Source: Chitinophagales bacterium (GTDB lineage: Bacteria; Bacteroidota; Bacteroidia; Chitinophagales; Saprospiraceae). From it: a stretch of DNA of 18,691 nucleotides. The notes under the pieces are model-generated. The model did not search any database and had not been told where the DNA came from. It saw nothing but the letters and a program-made list of their open reading frames with translations. The position numbers and the translations under genes are program-made. Of the stretch, positions 8,006 through 17,052 are shown one piece after another. The stretch is from the NCBI GenBank assembly GCA_013297575.1, contig JAAFHO010000033.1:1-18691 (forward strand). Reading direction: 5' to 3'. Within the stretch, counting starts at the first letter, position 1. Every line of letters begins with the position of its first letter.

Positions 8006-10005
8006 CGCACAAGCGTCACATCCCCAGCATACCGCGCTTTTTTTCCATCTAAAAATAGCACATCTGCCACCCAGATATACACACCAGGTTGCATGATTTG
8101 TCCTTTAAATGTGCCGTCCCAACCTAACAAGGGATCGTTCAAAGCAGCACCTTTAGATTCAAACATTTTTTCTCCCCACCGAGAATACACCGCAAAACGC
8201 TCTGTAATCGTAAATGGCGCTCCAAACCCGCTAAAGTATCCATTATTATCCGAACTGCCGGGTGTAAATACATTTGGGAAATAAACATTGAGGTCTTTTT
8301 GTACCACTACCCGTGCTTGAGCAGTATCCGTACAGCCCAATTCATTGGATACTTGTATGGTATAAGTCTGATCGTTAAATGGCCGTGCAATCGTTTCGGG
8401 ACAAGAATTACAGCGGATGGAAGAATTTTCTTCGCTGTTCCATTTGTATATCGTGGTAGTACCCGTATTGGTGCTAGTAGCCTCTAACATAATACTATCT
8501 CCTAAGGCAATATTGAACGACGTTTGCGCTAAAGTAACCGAAATATCAGAAGCAATTACATTATACACCACATGAGCAGAATCACAACCTACTTTCATCA
8601 TTACTTCATATTCGCCAGGACTACTCACGTCGAAATAAGACTTGTCACTGCCATCGGGCCATGAATATTGAATTAAATTACCCAGTTGTCCCGAATATTG
8701 CGTTGCATCCAATCGGAGATCTGTTGCGCCATTACACAAAGCTGTATTGGCATCAATAGCATCAAAAGGCAGTGCCACAATAGTGACCACGGTACTATCA
8801 TCTTTTACCAAGGTTTTGGGATTGTCTGATACCCGTTGGCTACCTAAAGAAGCAGGAAGGTTATACAGCACCGCTTGATTGCTGTATTTACCAGCGGGTT
8901 GGTCGCCTACGTTGACAATAATGGTCAATTTATGGTTTCCAGTTGGGAGGTTGAAATTATCGAGTAAAAAGAAATCGTCCCCTGGCTGGCTCAGTACATT
9001 GCCATTGAGCGGATTATCCTTGATGGCTACAAACGTAAAACCATTGGGTAATTTGTCCTCAAAGCGCATACCTACATGCGGGCGGCGCGAGCTATTCACA
9101 AATTCAAAGGTATATTCAACATTGGAACAAGGCGATGTTACTTCGGGTACTACTGTTTTGAGTAATTCCACGGTATAGGGGCAGGAACAACCATCCGACG
9201 AAGACGCTGCTTCACCTGCAATGAGCAATCTAGCAACCCCTGAATCGGGATTGATCTCAAATAAGCGGTTTTGATCGCCAAATACGCTTGTGCTTCCATA
9301 CGCAAAAAGGTTGCCATAAGCATCAAAAAAAAGTGAACCTGTGGTAACTGGTGCTTGTTGTTTAGGGAATGGTGACGTAACTGCTCCCGTATTGATATTG
9401 ATGCGGATTAGTTTTTGTCCATTTGAATCGTAACCATATAATACATCGGTAGTGGGGTGGAAGGCGATATCCAAAATTTGGGCATCGGTATTCATCGGAA
9501 TAACAGAGAAACTATAATTCGGGTCTTCTAAGTCAATCTTTACCAGTTCAGCAGCTTTAGATGTACCATTGGTAAAACTTACCGTGCCAATAAGAACCAA
9601 GTATTTACCATCTGGTGAAATATCTCCCGCAAAATAAGCCGTAAAAGCATCCAGTGGCAAAAATTTAAGGATTTGGGCGTTCCCTGTAGCGTCAATGCGG
9701 ATCAGGTTGCGCGTACCTGGATCTATGCAATAAATAAAATTGTCGGTAGACCGGTAACCGATTGCATTTACAGTGTAGTTAAGGTTATTGTCAATACTTT
9801 GAAATACGACAGCATTGGTAATAGGATCGATAATGACTTCATTGAGCGAAGTTTTATCATCATTGGTGAATGTAAGAAAAAATTGATCTTCACAGGTAAA
9901 AGGTACCTGTGCTGTGGCGTGGCTAATAAAAAAAACAATCCCTGCAATGATGCTGATAAAAACATTGCCAATAGACTGCGAAGATTTGATCGGTTTCGGT
10001 TGCAT
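8002..10005 (-). CDS. Exported protein with DUF6923-like, DUF11/PKD-like and gliding-motility (T9SS type B) C-terminal domains
   Basis: A protein of 667 residues from the chosen start. The open frame extends to a GTG at 10104, but the ATG at 10005 begins a clear signal peptide (hydrophobic VFISIIAGIVFFISHATAQ), and a -7 promoter motif at 10104-10111 overlaps the GTG, so 10005 is preferred. After the signal, a propeller-like region begins VPFTCEDQFFLTFTND and continues with repeats such as YCIDPGTRNLIRIDATG and DVLYGYDSNGQKLIRI, resembling DUF6923. Next comes a DUF11-like section (YTFEFVNSSRRPHVGMRFED), then PKD-like beta domains. The last 95 residues (VYFPNVFTPGSSDNNGYF, VYSRWGEKMFE, WDGTFKGQIMQPGVYIW) are the CHU_C/gliding-motility C-terminal domain that directs type IX secretion. 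It is likely an adhesin or surface protein; the ligand is unknown. Confidence 0.88.
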   Translation of the reverse strand: MQPKPIKSSQSIGNVFISIIAGIVFFISHATAQVPFTCEDQFFLTFTNDDKTSLNEVIIDPITNAVVFQSIDNNLNYTVNAIGYRSTDNFIYCIDPGTRNLIRIDATGNAQILKFLPLDAFTAYFAGDISPDGKYLVLIGTVSFTNGTSKAAELVKIDLEDPNYSFSVIPMNTDAQILDIAFHPTTDVLYGYDSNGQKLIRININTGAVTSPFPKQQAPVTTGSLFFDAYGNLFAYGSTSVFGDQNRLFEINPDSGVARLLIAGEAASSSDGCSCPYTVELLKTVVPEVTSPCSNVEYTFEFVNSSRRPHVGMRFEDKLPNGFTFVAIKDNPLNGNVLSQPGDDFFLLDNFNLPTGNHKLTIIVNVGDQPAGKYSNQAVLYNLPASLGSQRVSDNPKTLVKDDSTVVTIVALPFDAIDANTALCNGATDLRLDATQYSGQLGNLIQYSWPDGSDKSYFDVSSPGEYEVMMKVGCDSAHVVYNVIASDISVTLAQTSFNIALGDSIMLEATSTNTGTTTIYKWNSEENSSIRCNSCPETIARPFNDQTYTIQVSNELGCTDTAQARVVVQKDLNVYFPNVFTPGSSDNNGYFSGFGAPFTITERFAVYSRWGEKMFESKGAALNDPLLGWDGTFKGQIMQPGVYIWVADVLFLDGKKARYAGDVTLVR

Positions 10006-10103
10006 AAGCAGGATATTTTGGGCGCATCTAAAAATCGGAATCAAAAAATGTGGCAATTCTTGATGCGCAAATGATAAAGGAAAAGATAAACTAAAGAGTA
10101 GCA

Positions 10104-10111
10104 CAAATTTA
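10104..10111 (-). promoter_or_regulatory. Predicted -7 promoter element of the type B surface protein gene
   Basis: The minus strand reads TAAATTTG (10111-10104), an exact TAnnTTTG match. No TTG is found at the usual -33 distance. Transcription from here would start about 10099, downstream of the GTG at 10104 and about 94 nt before the ATG at 10005, which supports the shorter gene model. Confidence 0.42.
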
Positions 10112-10596
10112 AGGAATTATTCCCAAATTATTGCTTGTTATTTTAACTTATAAACGTGTAAACAATAAGTTGTTCCGCGACACGACTAAATTAAAATAGT
10201 GTAGATGCATTATTGAACCTTTCCCAAACGAAATAGTTTGAAATAGATTTTCATCTTTGTGTAAAAAAATGGCAAAACGTGGGATATTTTACGGTATAAA
10301 TGGTGATGATCGAAATAGTGAGCAACTGGTCGTCTGTTTGGTTCGGGCCGGGAGGAGCGATAAAGTGGATAATTTGTATTTCATTGTTTAGAAACTTATA
10401 AATAATACCTAATAATGACTTACTATTTTACAGGGTTAATCCAAATCGAACAAATATCAAAAAATGACTTTTTTTTAATATTACGAATCAATTGGGGGTA
10501 TTTTCCATTGCAAACAACACTATAATACTAAGCGGCTAAACCAACTAACCCAAAACGTAGGATTTATCATTTCAATACTAAAAAAACAACCACAAC
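10112..10596. other. Divergent intergenic region before the M23 peptidase
   Basis: About 485 bp between divergent secreted-protein genes. It contains one candidate small ORF (10269-10391) with a -7-like motif in front. I found no good TAnnTTTG match close to the ATG at 10597, and no terminator hairpin, RNA gene or substantial repeat. Confidence 0.5.
10269..10391 (+). CDS. Candidate small ORF, 40 aa, function unknown
   Basis: ATG at 10269, stop TAG at 10389-10391; the peptide begins MAKRGIFYGINGDDRNSEQL and ends DNLYFIV. CATCTTTG, the same -7-like variant seen before the TonB receptor, ends 9 nt before the ATG, an arrangement like that of the lipoprotein gene at 4289. No -33 TTG is found at 20 nt. 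The peptide has no signal sequence and no motif I recognise. It could be chance, a remnant, or a real small protein. Confidence 0.22.
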   Translation: MAKRGIFYGINGDDRNSEQLVVCLVRAGRSDKVDNLYFIV

Positions 10597-12231
10597 ATGA
10601 AGCATTTATTTATATCAATTTTGTTAATAATGAGCCATTTCGGGTACGCACAAACCGAAAGACAACCCGATGGTGGTGGCGAGATACACACAGAAAAAAC
10701 AATATGCGTCACGGCGGAAGAAAGGCTTCAAATTAATGCAATATTAGAGCAAAATGTTGCAAAACTGAAAAATCAAGGTTTGTTATCGGAAGTTTCTGAT
10801 CGAATGGTTGTCAATTTTGATTGGCCATTGCGTAAAATTACATCTTTAGACTACAATAGTTATTATGCGATCAATAATTTTGTAGATCAAAACTTTTCAT
10901 CTCCAATTCTGGATTATAATTGTGGCGCTCGTACTTATAATGGCCACCTTGGTACCGATATAGATACATGGCCGTTCCCATGGATGCTGGTCAATAATAA
11001 TGCTGTAGAAGTAATTGCAGCCGAAGCAGGTACTATAATTGGTAAATTCGATGGTAATGCACACGACCATTGTGCTTGCTCCGGCAATTGGAATGCTATT
11101 TATGTGCAACATTCCGATGGTTCGGTGGCATGGTATGGTCACATGAAATCAAATGCCCTAACTGCCAAAACGGTTGGACAAACGGTTTCAAAAGGTGAAT
11201 ATTTGGGCGTAGTAGCTAGTTCTGGATGTTCTACTCAGCCACATCTTCATTTTGAGGTATATAAAGCCCTCCCTTATCAAAATAGTAATTTGATCGATCC
11301 CTTTTTTGGAGGATGTAATTTTTCGAATCCGCAAACCTGGTGGGCCGCCCAAAAACCATATATAGAACCTATGCTCAATGCTAACCTCACCCACAATGCT
11401 GTGCCTGTGCATGGGTGTCCAACCGCCAATGAAGTACCTAATCTTTCCAATTCATTTGCAGTAGGTTCAACCGTATATTTTGCTACCTACTACCATGATC
11501 AACAAATTAATCATGTTACCAACTTACAGATTCTAAAACCCGATAATAGTGTTTGGCAAAGTTGGTCATTTACATCACCCAGTTCTTACACAAAATCATG
11601 GTGGTACTGGACATGGATATTACCATCCAATGGACCAAATGGAACTTGGAAATGGCAAGTAACTTACCAAGGGCAAACATATTCCCATGATTTTACGGTA
11701 ACTGGTGCTTTGCCCGTTGAATTGACGAGTTTTACAGGGCATTATCAAGATGATAAATCAGTATTACTAAAATGGGAAACACAGAGCGAAAAAGCAAGTG
11801 ATTTTTTCAATATCGAAAGAAGTAGCGATGACTTGAACTTTGCTGTAATTGATCGAGTGGATAGCGATGGAGATACCCATAAGTCAAAAAAATACCAATA
11901 TACGGATCGTTCTCCGCTTAGTATCCTGGCTTATTATCGTCTTGTTACTATTGATAAGGACGGAAGTGCTTCTTATTCGCCTACGATACTGCTAAAACCT
12001 AAGCATACACCTTATCGTATATACCCCAATCCAACCAATGATATTTTGCATATCAACGGAGATTGGGAGTCTTTATATGCCATTTCTATTTTTGATGTGA
12101 ATGGCGTACTTGTCTATTCAACGCAGGATATAAGCCCTGAGGTCGCTGTAAATCAACTTGTTTCTGGTGTATATCAATTGCAATTGCTTGGAAAAAGTGG
12201 ATTAATGAGTACGGTATTTATTAAAAAATAA
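10597..12231 (+). CDS. Secreted M23 (LytM-type) metallopeptidase with T9SS type A sorting domain
   Basis: A 544-residue exported zinc endopeptidase of the M23 family, which typically cuts peptide cross-bridges in peptidoglycan or glycine-rich proteins. Residues 1-19 are a signal peptide ending GYAQ. The peptidase domain spans about 110-240 and has all core residues: zinc ligands H117 and D121 (GHLGTD), H182 (WYGHMK), and H216/H218 in QPHLHFEVY. A cysteine-containing insertion (HDHCACSGNW) sits in the domain. About 265-370 is a beta-rich region; 372-465 begins LPVELTSF and resembles a fibronectin-III-like domain. The tail (about 470-544; YRIYPNPTNDILHI, SGVYQLQL, STVFIKK) is a type A T9SS C-terminal sorting signal, so the enzyme should reach the cell surface or medium. 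The downstream membrane protein starts 25 bp on and is probably co-transcribed. Whether it acts on its own wall or on that of other bacteria is not known. Confidence 0.92.
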   Translation: MKHLFISILLIMSHFGYAQTERQPDGGGEIHTEKTICVTAEERLQINAILEQNVAKLKNQGLLSEVSDRMVVNFDWPLRKITSLDYNSYYAINNFVDQNFSSPILDYNCGARTYNGHLGTDIDTWPFPWMLVNNNAVEVIAAEAGTIIGKFDGNAHDHCACSGNWNAIYVQHSDGSVAWYGHMKSNALTAKTVGQTVSKGEYLGVVASSGCSTQPHLHFEVYKALPYQNSNLIDPFFGGCNFSNPQTWWAAQKPYIEPMLNANLTHNAVPVHGCPTANEVPNLSNSFAVGSTVYFATYYHDQQINHVTNLQILKPDNSVWQSWSFTSPSSYTKSWWYWTWILPSNGPNGTWKWQVTYQGQTYSHDFTVTGALPVELTSFTGHYQDDKSVLLKWETQSEKASDFFNIERSSDDLNFAVIDRVDSDGDTHKSKKYQYTDRSPLSILAYYRLVTIDKDGSASYSPTILLKPKHTPYRIYPNPTNDILHINGDWESLYAISIFDVNGVLVYSTQDISPEVAVNQLVSGVYQLQLLGKSGLMSTVFIKK

Positions 12232-12256
12232 AAAAAACTTTTCAACTTAAAATATC

Positions 12257-13258
12257 ATGAAATCATCATCATTATCCAACAAATCTAAAGCTCTTCTGGG
12301 GTTATGCATTCTAGTTTTTATTGTCTTTGCTGGGGCTAATTTTTACTATCTAATTGACACACACAAAAACACAAGCATTGAAACATTAAAATACTTGATA
12401 CTGGGCGATTGTATTGGTTTTACGCTTGTCGCAATTTTTCTAAATAGTTGGTCTATTGTGGCCATAAAGGACTACCTTGCTAAAGGGGATTTGGATACAA
12501 AGTCTTGTGACTATTGTAATGCAAATCCATCTGGCCCAATCCTGTGTGGAAATTGCAACAGCGTATTGTGGAATAGGATCAATGGAAAATTGAATGCTAT
12601 TGCTATTTTTATTGCACAGCACCGCTGGTCTATTTTAACTGGTTTTTTGGCTCTTTTTATATTTGCGCCAGTTTCCTTAATTTATGAACAAATTGAAGAT
12701 AAAAATAAATCATTAGATATTCTAAATGAGAAAATATTCAAGCAAATTGATCGAAATAATGAATTTAGGGCAACACTTTATGCTTATGAACTTAATAACT
12801 GGGATAATAAACTCGATACGCTACGCTTTGAGAAACTTTATGCGCAGTACGTTAATTTAACATGGGACGTTATCCCATTTTTAGAGGAAATACAACAAGT
12901 AAAAGGTTTTAAAGCCAGTAAAAATAGAGATACCGCTACTGATGCCTCTGCATTTAACTATGCCTGCAAGATATATATTGATGTTATAAAAAATAAAAAT
13001 GCTAAAATTTGGTGGAAAGAGTTTCGAGACGATGCGGCACAAAATGCAGATGTTAGTACTCGGAAACAACATGCCTGGAGTTTGTTCATAGAAATAGGTA
13101 TGATAAATACCATTTTGCGGGTTTTTTCTGAATATCCGTCGAAAGAAAACGAAGAGGCGAAGGAGAGATTTACTACGTATTTTGGTACAACGCTCGAAAA
13201 AATTCCCGATATTAATAGTAATGGCTATACTGAGAAGGTTTGGCCATTTAAGCAGTAA
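12257..13258 (+). CDS. Membrane protein with zinc-ribbon-like CxxC pair, function unknown
   Basis: A 333-residue protein I do not recognise as a named family. Hydrophobic helices lie at about 12-34, 46-70 and 124-143. Between helices 2 and 3 is a four-cysteine motif, C84-x2-C87-x9-C97-x2-C100 (CDYCNANPSGPILCGNC), typical of a small zinc ribbon, predicted to face the cytoplasm. The remaining 190 residues, predicted outside the membrane, are helical and polar (KIFKQIDRNNEFRATLY; FGTTLEKIPDINSNGYTEK) with no motif I can name. It starts 25 bp after the M23 peptidase stop, so an operon is likely. A partner, sensor or protective role for the peptidase is conceivable but nothing in the sequence proves it. 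Confidence 0.75.
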   Translation: MKSSSLSNKSKALLGLCILVFIVFAGANFYYLIDTHKNTSIETLKYLILGDCIGFTLVAIFLNSWSIVAIKDYLAKGDLDTKSCDYCNANPSGPILCGNCNSVLWNRINGKLNAIAIFIAQHRWSILTGFLALFIFAPVSLIYEQIEDKNKSLDILNEKIFKQIDRNNEFRATLYAYELNNWDNKLDTLRFEKLYAQYVNLTWDVIPFLEEIQQVKGFKASKNRDTATDASAFNYACKIYIDVIKNKNAKIWWKEFRDDAAQNADVSTRKQHAWSLFIEIGMINTILRVFSEYPSKENEEAKERFTTYFGTTLEKIPDINSNGYTEKVWPFKQ

Positions 13259-13390
13259 AAATAAATAATCATTTTCAAGTATCTTATAGGACATAAATGG
13301 TAGTTCAAGAGAGCACTAAACGTAAAACAGTGATTTTTTTTGTGCAAATTGTAGTTGTTATGGTCCGAGATAAAACAACAAAAAACAACA

Positions 13391-16225
13391 ATGGGATACA
13401 TCCCCTTTTTATTCTTCGCCCTCTACATCTTTACCGCCCACACCGTCCTTCCCGATCAAGAATTTCAGCCTCAAAAAGCCGAAATTGAAAAACAGATTAA
13501 TCGGCAGCAACCAGATAGTGCTATACAGTCGTGCAATGCGCTGCTCTACAAACTACAAGAGGAAAGCCCTCTTAATTATGCTCAGGTTGCAACAGTACTC
13601 TTCTTGCGAGGAAGGGCGCAGGGAGGGCAGGGGGAGGGAGATATGGCCGAAGTAAGACGTATTATCGCGGCACACACCTATCTAAATTCAGATACATTAG
13701 TGGCACAAACACACCACTATTCGGGATTGTATCATGCAGCATTGCACCAGCATGATAGTGCTGAATGGCATTACCAACAAGCGATTAATTTGTTAACGCC
13801 TGCTGGCGAAGGGTTTAAGCGGCATCTTGTGGCCTCTATGAATGCCTTGGGGGGCTTATACGCCGGCTTATCCGATATTCAAAAGTCTATTGATGTACGA
13901 CAGCGAGCACTGATAATTGCCCAATCTATCCCCGGCGACATTATACTTAGCTTAAAATTGTCCAATAACTTAGCCATGTTGTACAAAAATGCAGAAGATT
14001 TTGCGCGCTCAAGGCTCTATTTTGAACAGGCAGAACTCTACGCCGAAAGATTAAGAGATCCTTTTTGGCAGGCCATGGTGGACAATAACTATGGCGTGTT
14101 TTTGGCTCAATTTAAGTATTTAAAAGAGGCTCGTTTTTACTTAGAGCGAGCTGGTAAATATTTAGAAAAGAGCAATAATGCCACTGCCCTCTATGAATAT
14201 TATCAAGGCTGGTCTATATATTACCAAAACACAGGAAAACCCGATTCCGCCTTGATTTTCAATGCGTTGCAACTGGAGTCGTTGTATAAAAACAAAATAA
14301 TAAATCCCGTTTTAGTGGCTTATACTATATATGAGCGTTCGGGTTGTTTTGAATTGCAAGAGCGTTATGATAGTTGTTTTAGTGCTTGTGAAAAATCCTT
14401 AGCGATATTCGATACTATTTTTGGTCCACATTACTCTATGTTTAGGGTAGGTTATCGGACACAAGCACTTTGTCAAATAAAAATGGGCAATACTGATGCC
14501 GGATTAGTCTTGTTGCATCGGGCTTTATTGGCCAATAATTTCAAAGGTATTGTTGATTCACTCCTCTATCCAATGGAAGGGTATAGATCTTTTATGGAGA
14601 TCGGAAAATGCTATTACGGCAAGCAAGATTGGCAACGAGCATTAGATTACTTTCAATATGCTGATCGTGCATTGTTATTACATAGAAAACGATTATTGGA
14701 ATCGGATTCTAAGGAAAAACTAGGACAAAATACTCGAGAATTGTGTGCTTTTGTAATGGAATCATGCCACCAATTGTACCAAAATAGTCCTGAGCGCAAG
14801 TATATAGATATCGCATTTCGATTATTAGAACATACCAAAAGTGCTGGTTTATTGGAAGATGTCAGAACATTGGATGCAAATTTGAAAACAGGAGTTGATG
14901 CGTTATTATTGACAAGGGAGGATCAAATAAAAAGGCAGATAGGCAACCTCGAAATCCAAAAGAACGATATAGACAAGCCCTTACTGGAGCGATCGAAGTT
15001 GAGTAAACAAATTATTGATCATAAAAAGGAATATGACCGTTTGGTAGATACCATTAAAATGCTTTATCCGGGCTACGCAGATCTAAAATATGGGCAATCG
15101 TCTATTGAATTGACCGAATTTGAAGCATTATGTAGGAAAACGGGTAGGGTAACTATAAATTATTTTCAGGGAGAAAAACGCATTTATACTATCATCATCC
15201 ATCCCAAAGGAGTTCATTTTGAAAGTATTGAAGTGGATTCGGATACATTAAACGATGTAATTAGTGCTATGCGTAAATTATTGGCAAGTCCGCCAACTGA
15301 ACCACAGCATGATAATGAAATAATAACTTACGCAATTCAGTATGGGCAATATGGCGTTCGATTATACGATTGGTTGTTCCGGCCATGCAAAAAGTATATT
15401 GCCGATGGTAGCCAAGTTGTAATTATCCCGGATGGTAATATTGGTTATGTGCCATTTGAAACTTTGCTCGATACTTTTCCACCTTCGGATAAACCGCTAC
15501 GGTTTCATACCTATCCCTATTCTTTGCTTCGTCATGCTTTTTCCTATTGTTACTCCGCTTCTTTACTCCAAAACTTAGAGTCGAGATATATCGCCCCACA
15601 AAGAACTTTTTTAGGTGTTGAGACTATCGGTAAAGGTGGCCAAAGGGGCGATATATTTGGTTTTCCATTTCCTTTTCAAAAAGGGGATGGTGAGGCTAAG
15701 TGGTTATCAGAACAAATTAGTGGCGCGCATTTATTAGATGAAAATGCAACAAAAGCGGAGTTTATGGCTATATCTAGCCTATTTAAAGTATTACATGTTG
15801 TGACGCATGGTCATGCCGATTCATCGGATACTGGACAATCTTGGTTGCTTATCTCCAATCAGCAGGATGAAAAACTACGACTTTGGGAAATTTACACACT
15901 ACGCATTAAGGCTGCTATGGTTGTACTTAGTGCTTGTGAAACGGGTACAGGTCTGTTGAACCCCGTAGAAGGTGTTCTTTCTCTTGGCCGAGGATTTATT
16001 GTTGCAGGCGCTAAAAGCGTGGTAACCACCTATTGGAATATTCCAGATGCAGAATCAACGGTACTCATGCACTCATTTTACAAAAATTTATTTAAACACG
16101 AGGAAAAGGATAGGGCGCTACAAAATGCAAAAAAAGCATTTCTATCGGAGCACACAATGCGTTCTGCGCATCCTTATTATTGGTCTGGTTATTATATTAC
16201 AGGAGATGTAAATCCTCTATTTTAA
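13391..16225 (+). CDS. TPR-CHAT cysteine protease family protein, probably exported
   Basis: A 944-residue protein from the ATG at 13391; a TTG at 13355, directly after a TAG, would add 12 residues. The N-terminus has a hydrophobic stretch (MGYIPFLFFALYIFTAHTV) that looks like a signal peptide, although its n-region lacks a basic residue unless the TTG is used. Tetratricopeptide-like helical repeats fill about 30-500 (for example HYSGLYHAALHQHDSAEWHY and LSNNLAMLYKNAEDFARSRL). A coiled-coil-like linker follows (about 510-560), then the CHAT domain with DGNIGYVPFETLLD, catalytic His806 in VVTHGHADS and catalytic Cys849 in VLSACETGTG, and the usual end GAKSVVTTYWNIPDAES...YYWSGYYI. The dyad is intact, so protease activity is plausible. 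It converges, with a 9-bp stop overlap, on a membrane anti-sigma-like gene and an ECF sigma gene. Related CHAT proteins are proteases in several immune or signalling systems; here the target is unknown. Confidence 0.9.
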   Translation: MGYIPFLFFALYIFTAHTVLPDQEFQPQKAEIEKQINRQQPDSAIQSCNALLYKLQEESPLNYAQVATVLFLRGRAQGGQGEGDMAEVRRIIAAHTYLNSDTLVAQTHHYSGLYHAALHQHDSAEWHYQQAINLLTPAGEGFKRHLVASMNALGGLYAGLSDIQKSIDVRQRALIIAQSIPGDIILSLKLSNNLAMLYKNAEDFARSRLYFEQAELYAERLRDPFWQAMVDNNYGVFLAQFKYLKEARFYLERAGKYLEKSNNATALYEYYQGWSIYYQNTGKPDSALIFNALQLESLYKNKIINPVLVAYTIYERSGCFELQERYDSCFSACEKSLAIFDTIFGPHYSMFRVGYRTQALCQIKMGNTDAGLVLLHRALLANNFKGIVDSLLYPMEGYRSFMEIGKCYYGKQDWQRALDYFQYADRALLLHRKRLLESDSKEKLGQNTRELCAFVMESCHQLYQNSPERKYIDIAFRLLEHTKSAGLLEDVRTLDANLKTGVDALLLTREDQIKRQIGNLEIQKNDIDKPLLERSKLSKQIIDHKKEYDRLVDTIKMLYPGYADLKYGQSSIELTEFEALCRKTGRVTINYFQGEKRIYTIIIHPKGVHFESIEVDSDTLNDVISAMRKLLASPPTEPQHDNEIITYAIQYGQYGVRLYDWLFRPCKKYIADGSQVVIIPDGNIGYVPFETLLDTFPPSDKPLRFHTYPYSLLRHAFSYCYSASLLQNLESRYIAPQRTFLGVETIGKGGQRGDIFGFPFPFQKGDGEAKWLSEQISGAHLLDENATKAEFMAISSLFKVLHVVTHGHADSSDTGQSWLLISNQQDEKLRLWEIYTLRIKAAMVVLSACETGTGLLNPVEGVLSLGRGFIVAGAKSVVTTYWNIPDAESTVLMHSFYKNLFKHEEKDRALQNAKKAFLSEHTMRSAHPYYWSGYYITGDVNPLF

Positions 16226-17050
16226 CTGAAAAAGGTGTTGATTTTTCTGATAAAGCAAATATGCCGGATGCCCAGTGTCGGTTGCAATTGCGTTTATTAA
16301 TTGTTGCTTTTTTTTCAAAAAATCTTTGCCAGCCATTTGATAGGCAATTAAAAGATTCCATTCTACTTCTTCTCTGAAATTGGCCTCAATACTTTGATAA
16401 GTAGTAATAGCGGAAATAAAATCGCCATTTTTCAGATATAGTGTGCCTAGTAATTCAATATTTGATCCATTATGTAACGAATCAACTGTCATAAGTTTTT
16501 TTGTACTTTGGATCGCTCTCAAAAAATGTCCAGATTCCATGTCTTTTTTAATGCTGGCAAATGGATCAACTTCATTTTCTGTTATATTCCGTTTACTCAA
16601 GGTTGACAAATTGGGCACTTCAACTAAGGAAAGTAATTGTTGACTAGATGTTTTCCTGAGTTTGTTTGTGTTAAAGGGCAATGTTTGTTCTTCGGCTATT
16701 GGCGATACTATATCTTTTTCTATTCCTTTTGCGGGCACTTTATCTTCTTGAGCCGCATTGTGTCTCCCTGATAAATAGTATGCACAAGCGCACACTAACA
16801 AAAACAGGAGTCCAGTCCCAGCTGCTACCCAGCGTCTATTTGTTTTTTTTTCCTGTTCCCACTTGGCCATTTGGCTTAATATCAAATCGTCGCCTAGGGC
16901 ATACATAACAAACAATTCTGTCTTTTGAAGCCTTATTTCTCTTTGGATAATAGCGCTGTTTTTTGCTTCTTGTTCAAAGACAATTCGCTCGATTTCAGTC
17001 ATCTCATTGCGCAGGTATTTTTCTACGGTATTTGCGTCATATTGGTTCAT
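16217..17050 (-). CDS. Single-pass membrane protein, anti-sigma-like, with TPR-like outer domain
   Basis: A 277-residue protein. Residues 1-73 are predicted cytoplasmic and helical (YDANTVEKYLRNEMTEIERI), the style of the N-terminal regions of Bacteroidota anti-sigma or sigma-linked proteins. A single transmembrane helix spans about 74-93 (VAAGTGLLFLLVCACAYYL). Residues 94-165 are a polar linker and about 180-270 are TPR-like (GHFLRAIQSTKKLMTVD; LGTLYLKNGDFISAITTYQS), predicted periplasmic. Its ATG lies 2 bp after the stop of the sigma-factor gene, indicating a two-gene operon with translational coupling, the usual place for an anti-sigma factor. Its stop overlaps that of the CHAT gene by 9 bp. 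The anti-sigma function is inferred from position and layout; no zinc-binding ZAS motif (HxxxCxxC) is present. Confidence 0.72.
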   Translation of the reverse strand: MNQYDANTVEKYLRNEMTEIERIVFEQEAKNSAIIQREIRLQKTELFVMYALGDDLILSQMAKWEQEKKTNRRWVAAGTGLLFLLVCACAYYLSGRHNAAQEDKVPAKGIEKDIVSPIAEEQTLPFNTNKLRKTSSQQLLSLVEVPNLSTLSKRNITENEVDPFASIKKDMESGHFLRAIQSTKKLMTVDSLHNGSNIELLGTLYLKNGDFISAITTYQSIEANFREEVEWNLLIAYQMAGKDFLKKKQQLINAIATDTGHPAYLLYQKNQHLFQLK

Positions 17051-17052
17051 AT

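Noticed and set aside
9673..10074. A 133-codon plus-strand frame
   Set aside because: Antisense to the signal peptide and first domain of the type B surface protein, with no protein-like motif; treated as a shadow.
12881..13294. A 137-codon minus-strand frame
   Set aside because: Antisense to the zinc-ribbon membrane protein; the sense frame has helices and a C4 motif in logical order, the antisense frame has none.
13297..13488. A 63-codon plus-strand frame before and across the CHAT gene start
   Set aside because: It overlaps the CHAT coding start in another frame, and its second half (Arg/Pro/Ser-rich) is just the shifted reading of the CHAT N-terminus.
13391..16225. Bacterial gasdermin-protease defence pair
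   Set aside because: CHAT proteases can activate gasdermins, but no neighbouring gene looks like a small gasdermin; the neighbours are a membrane protein with a TPR-like domain and a sigma factor.
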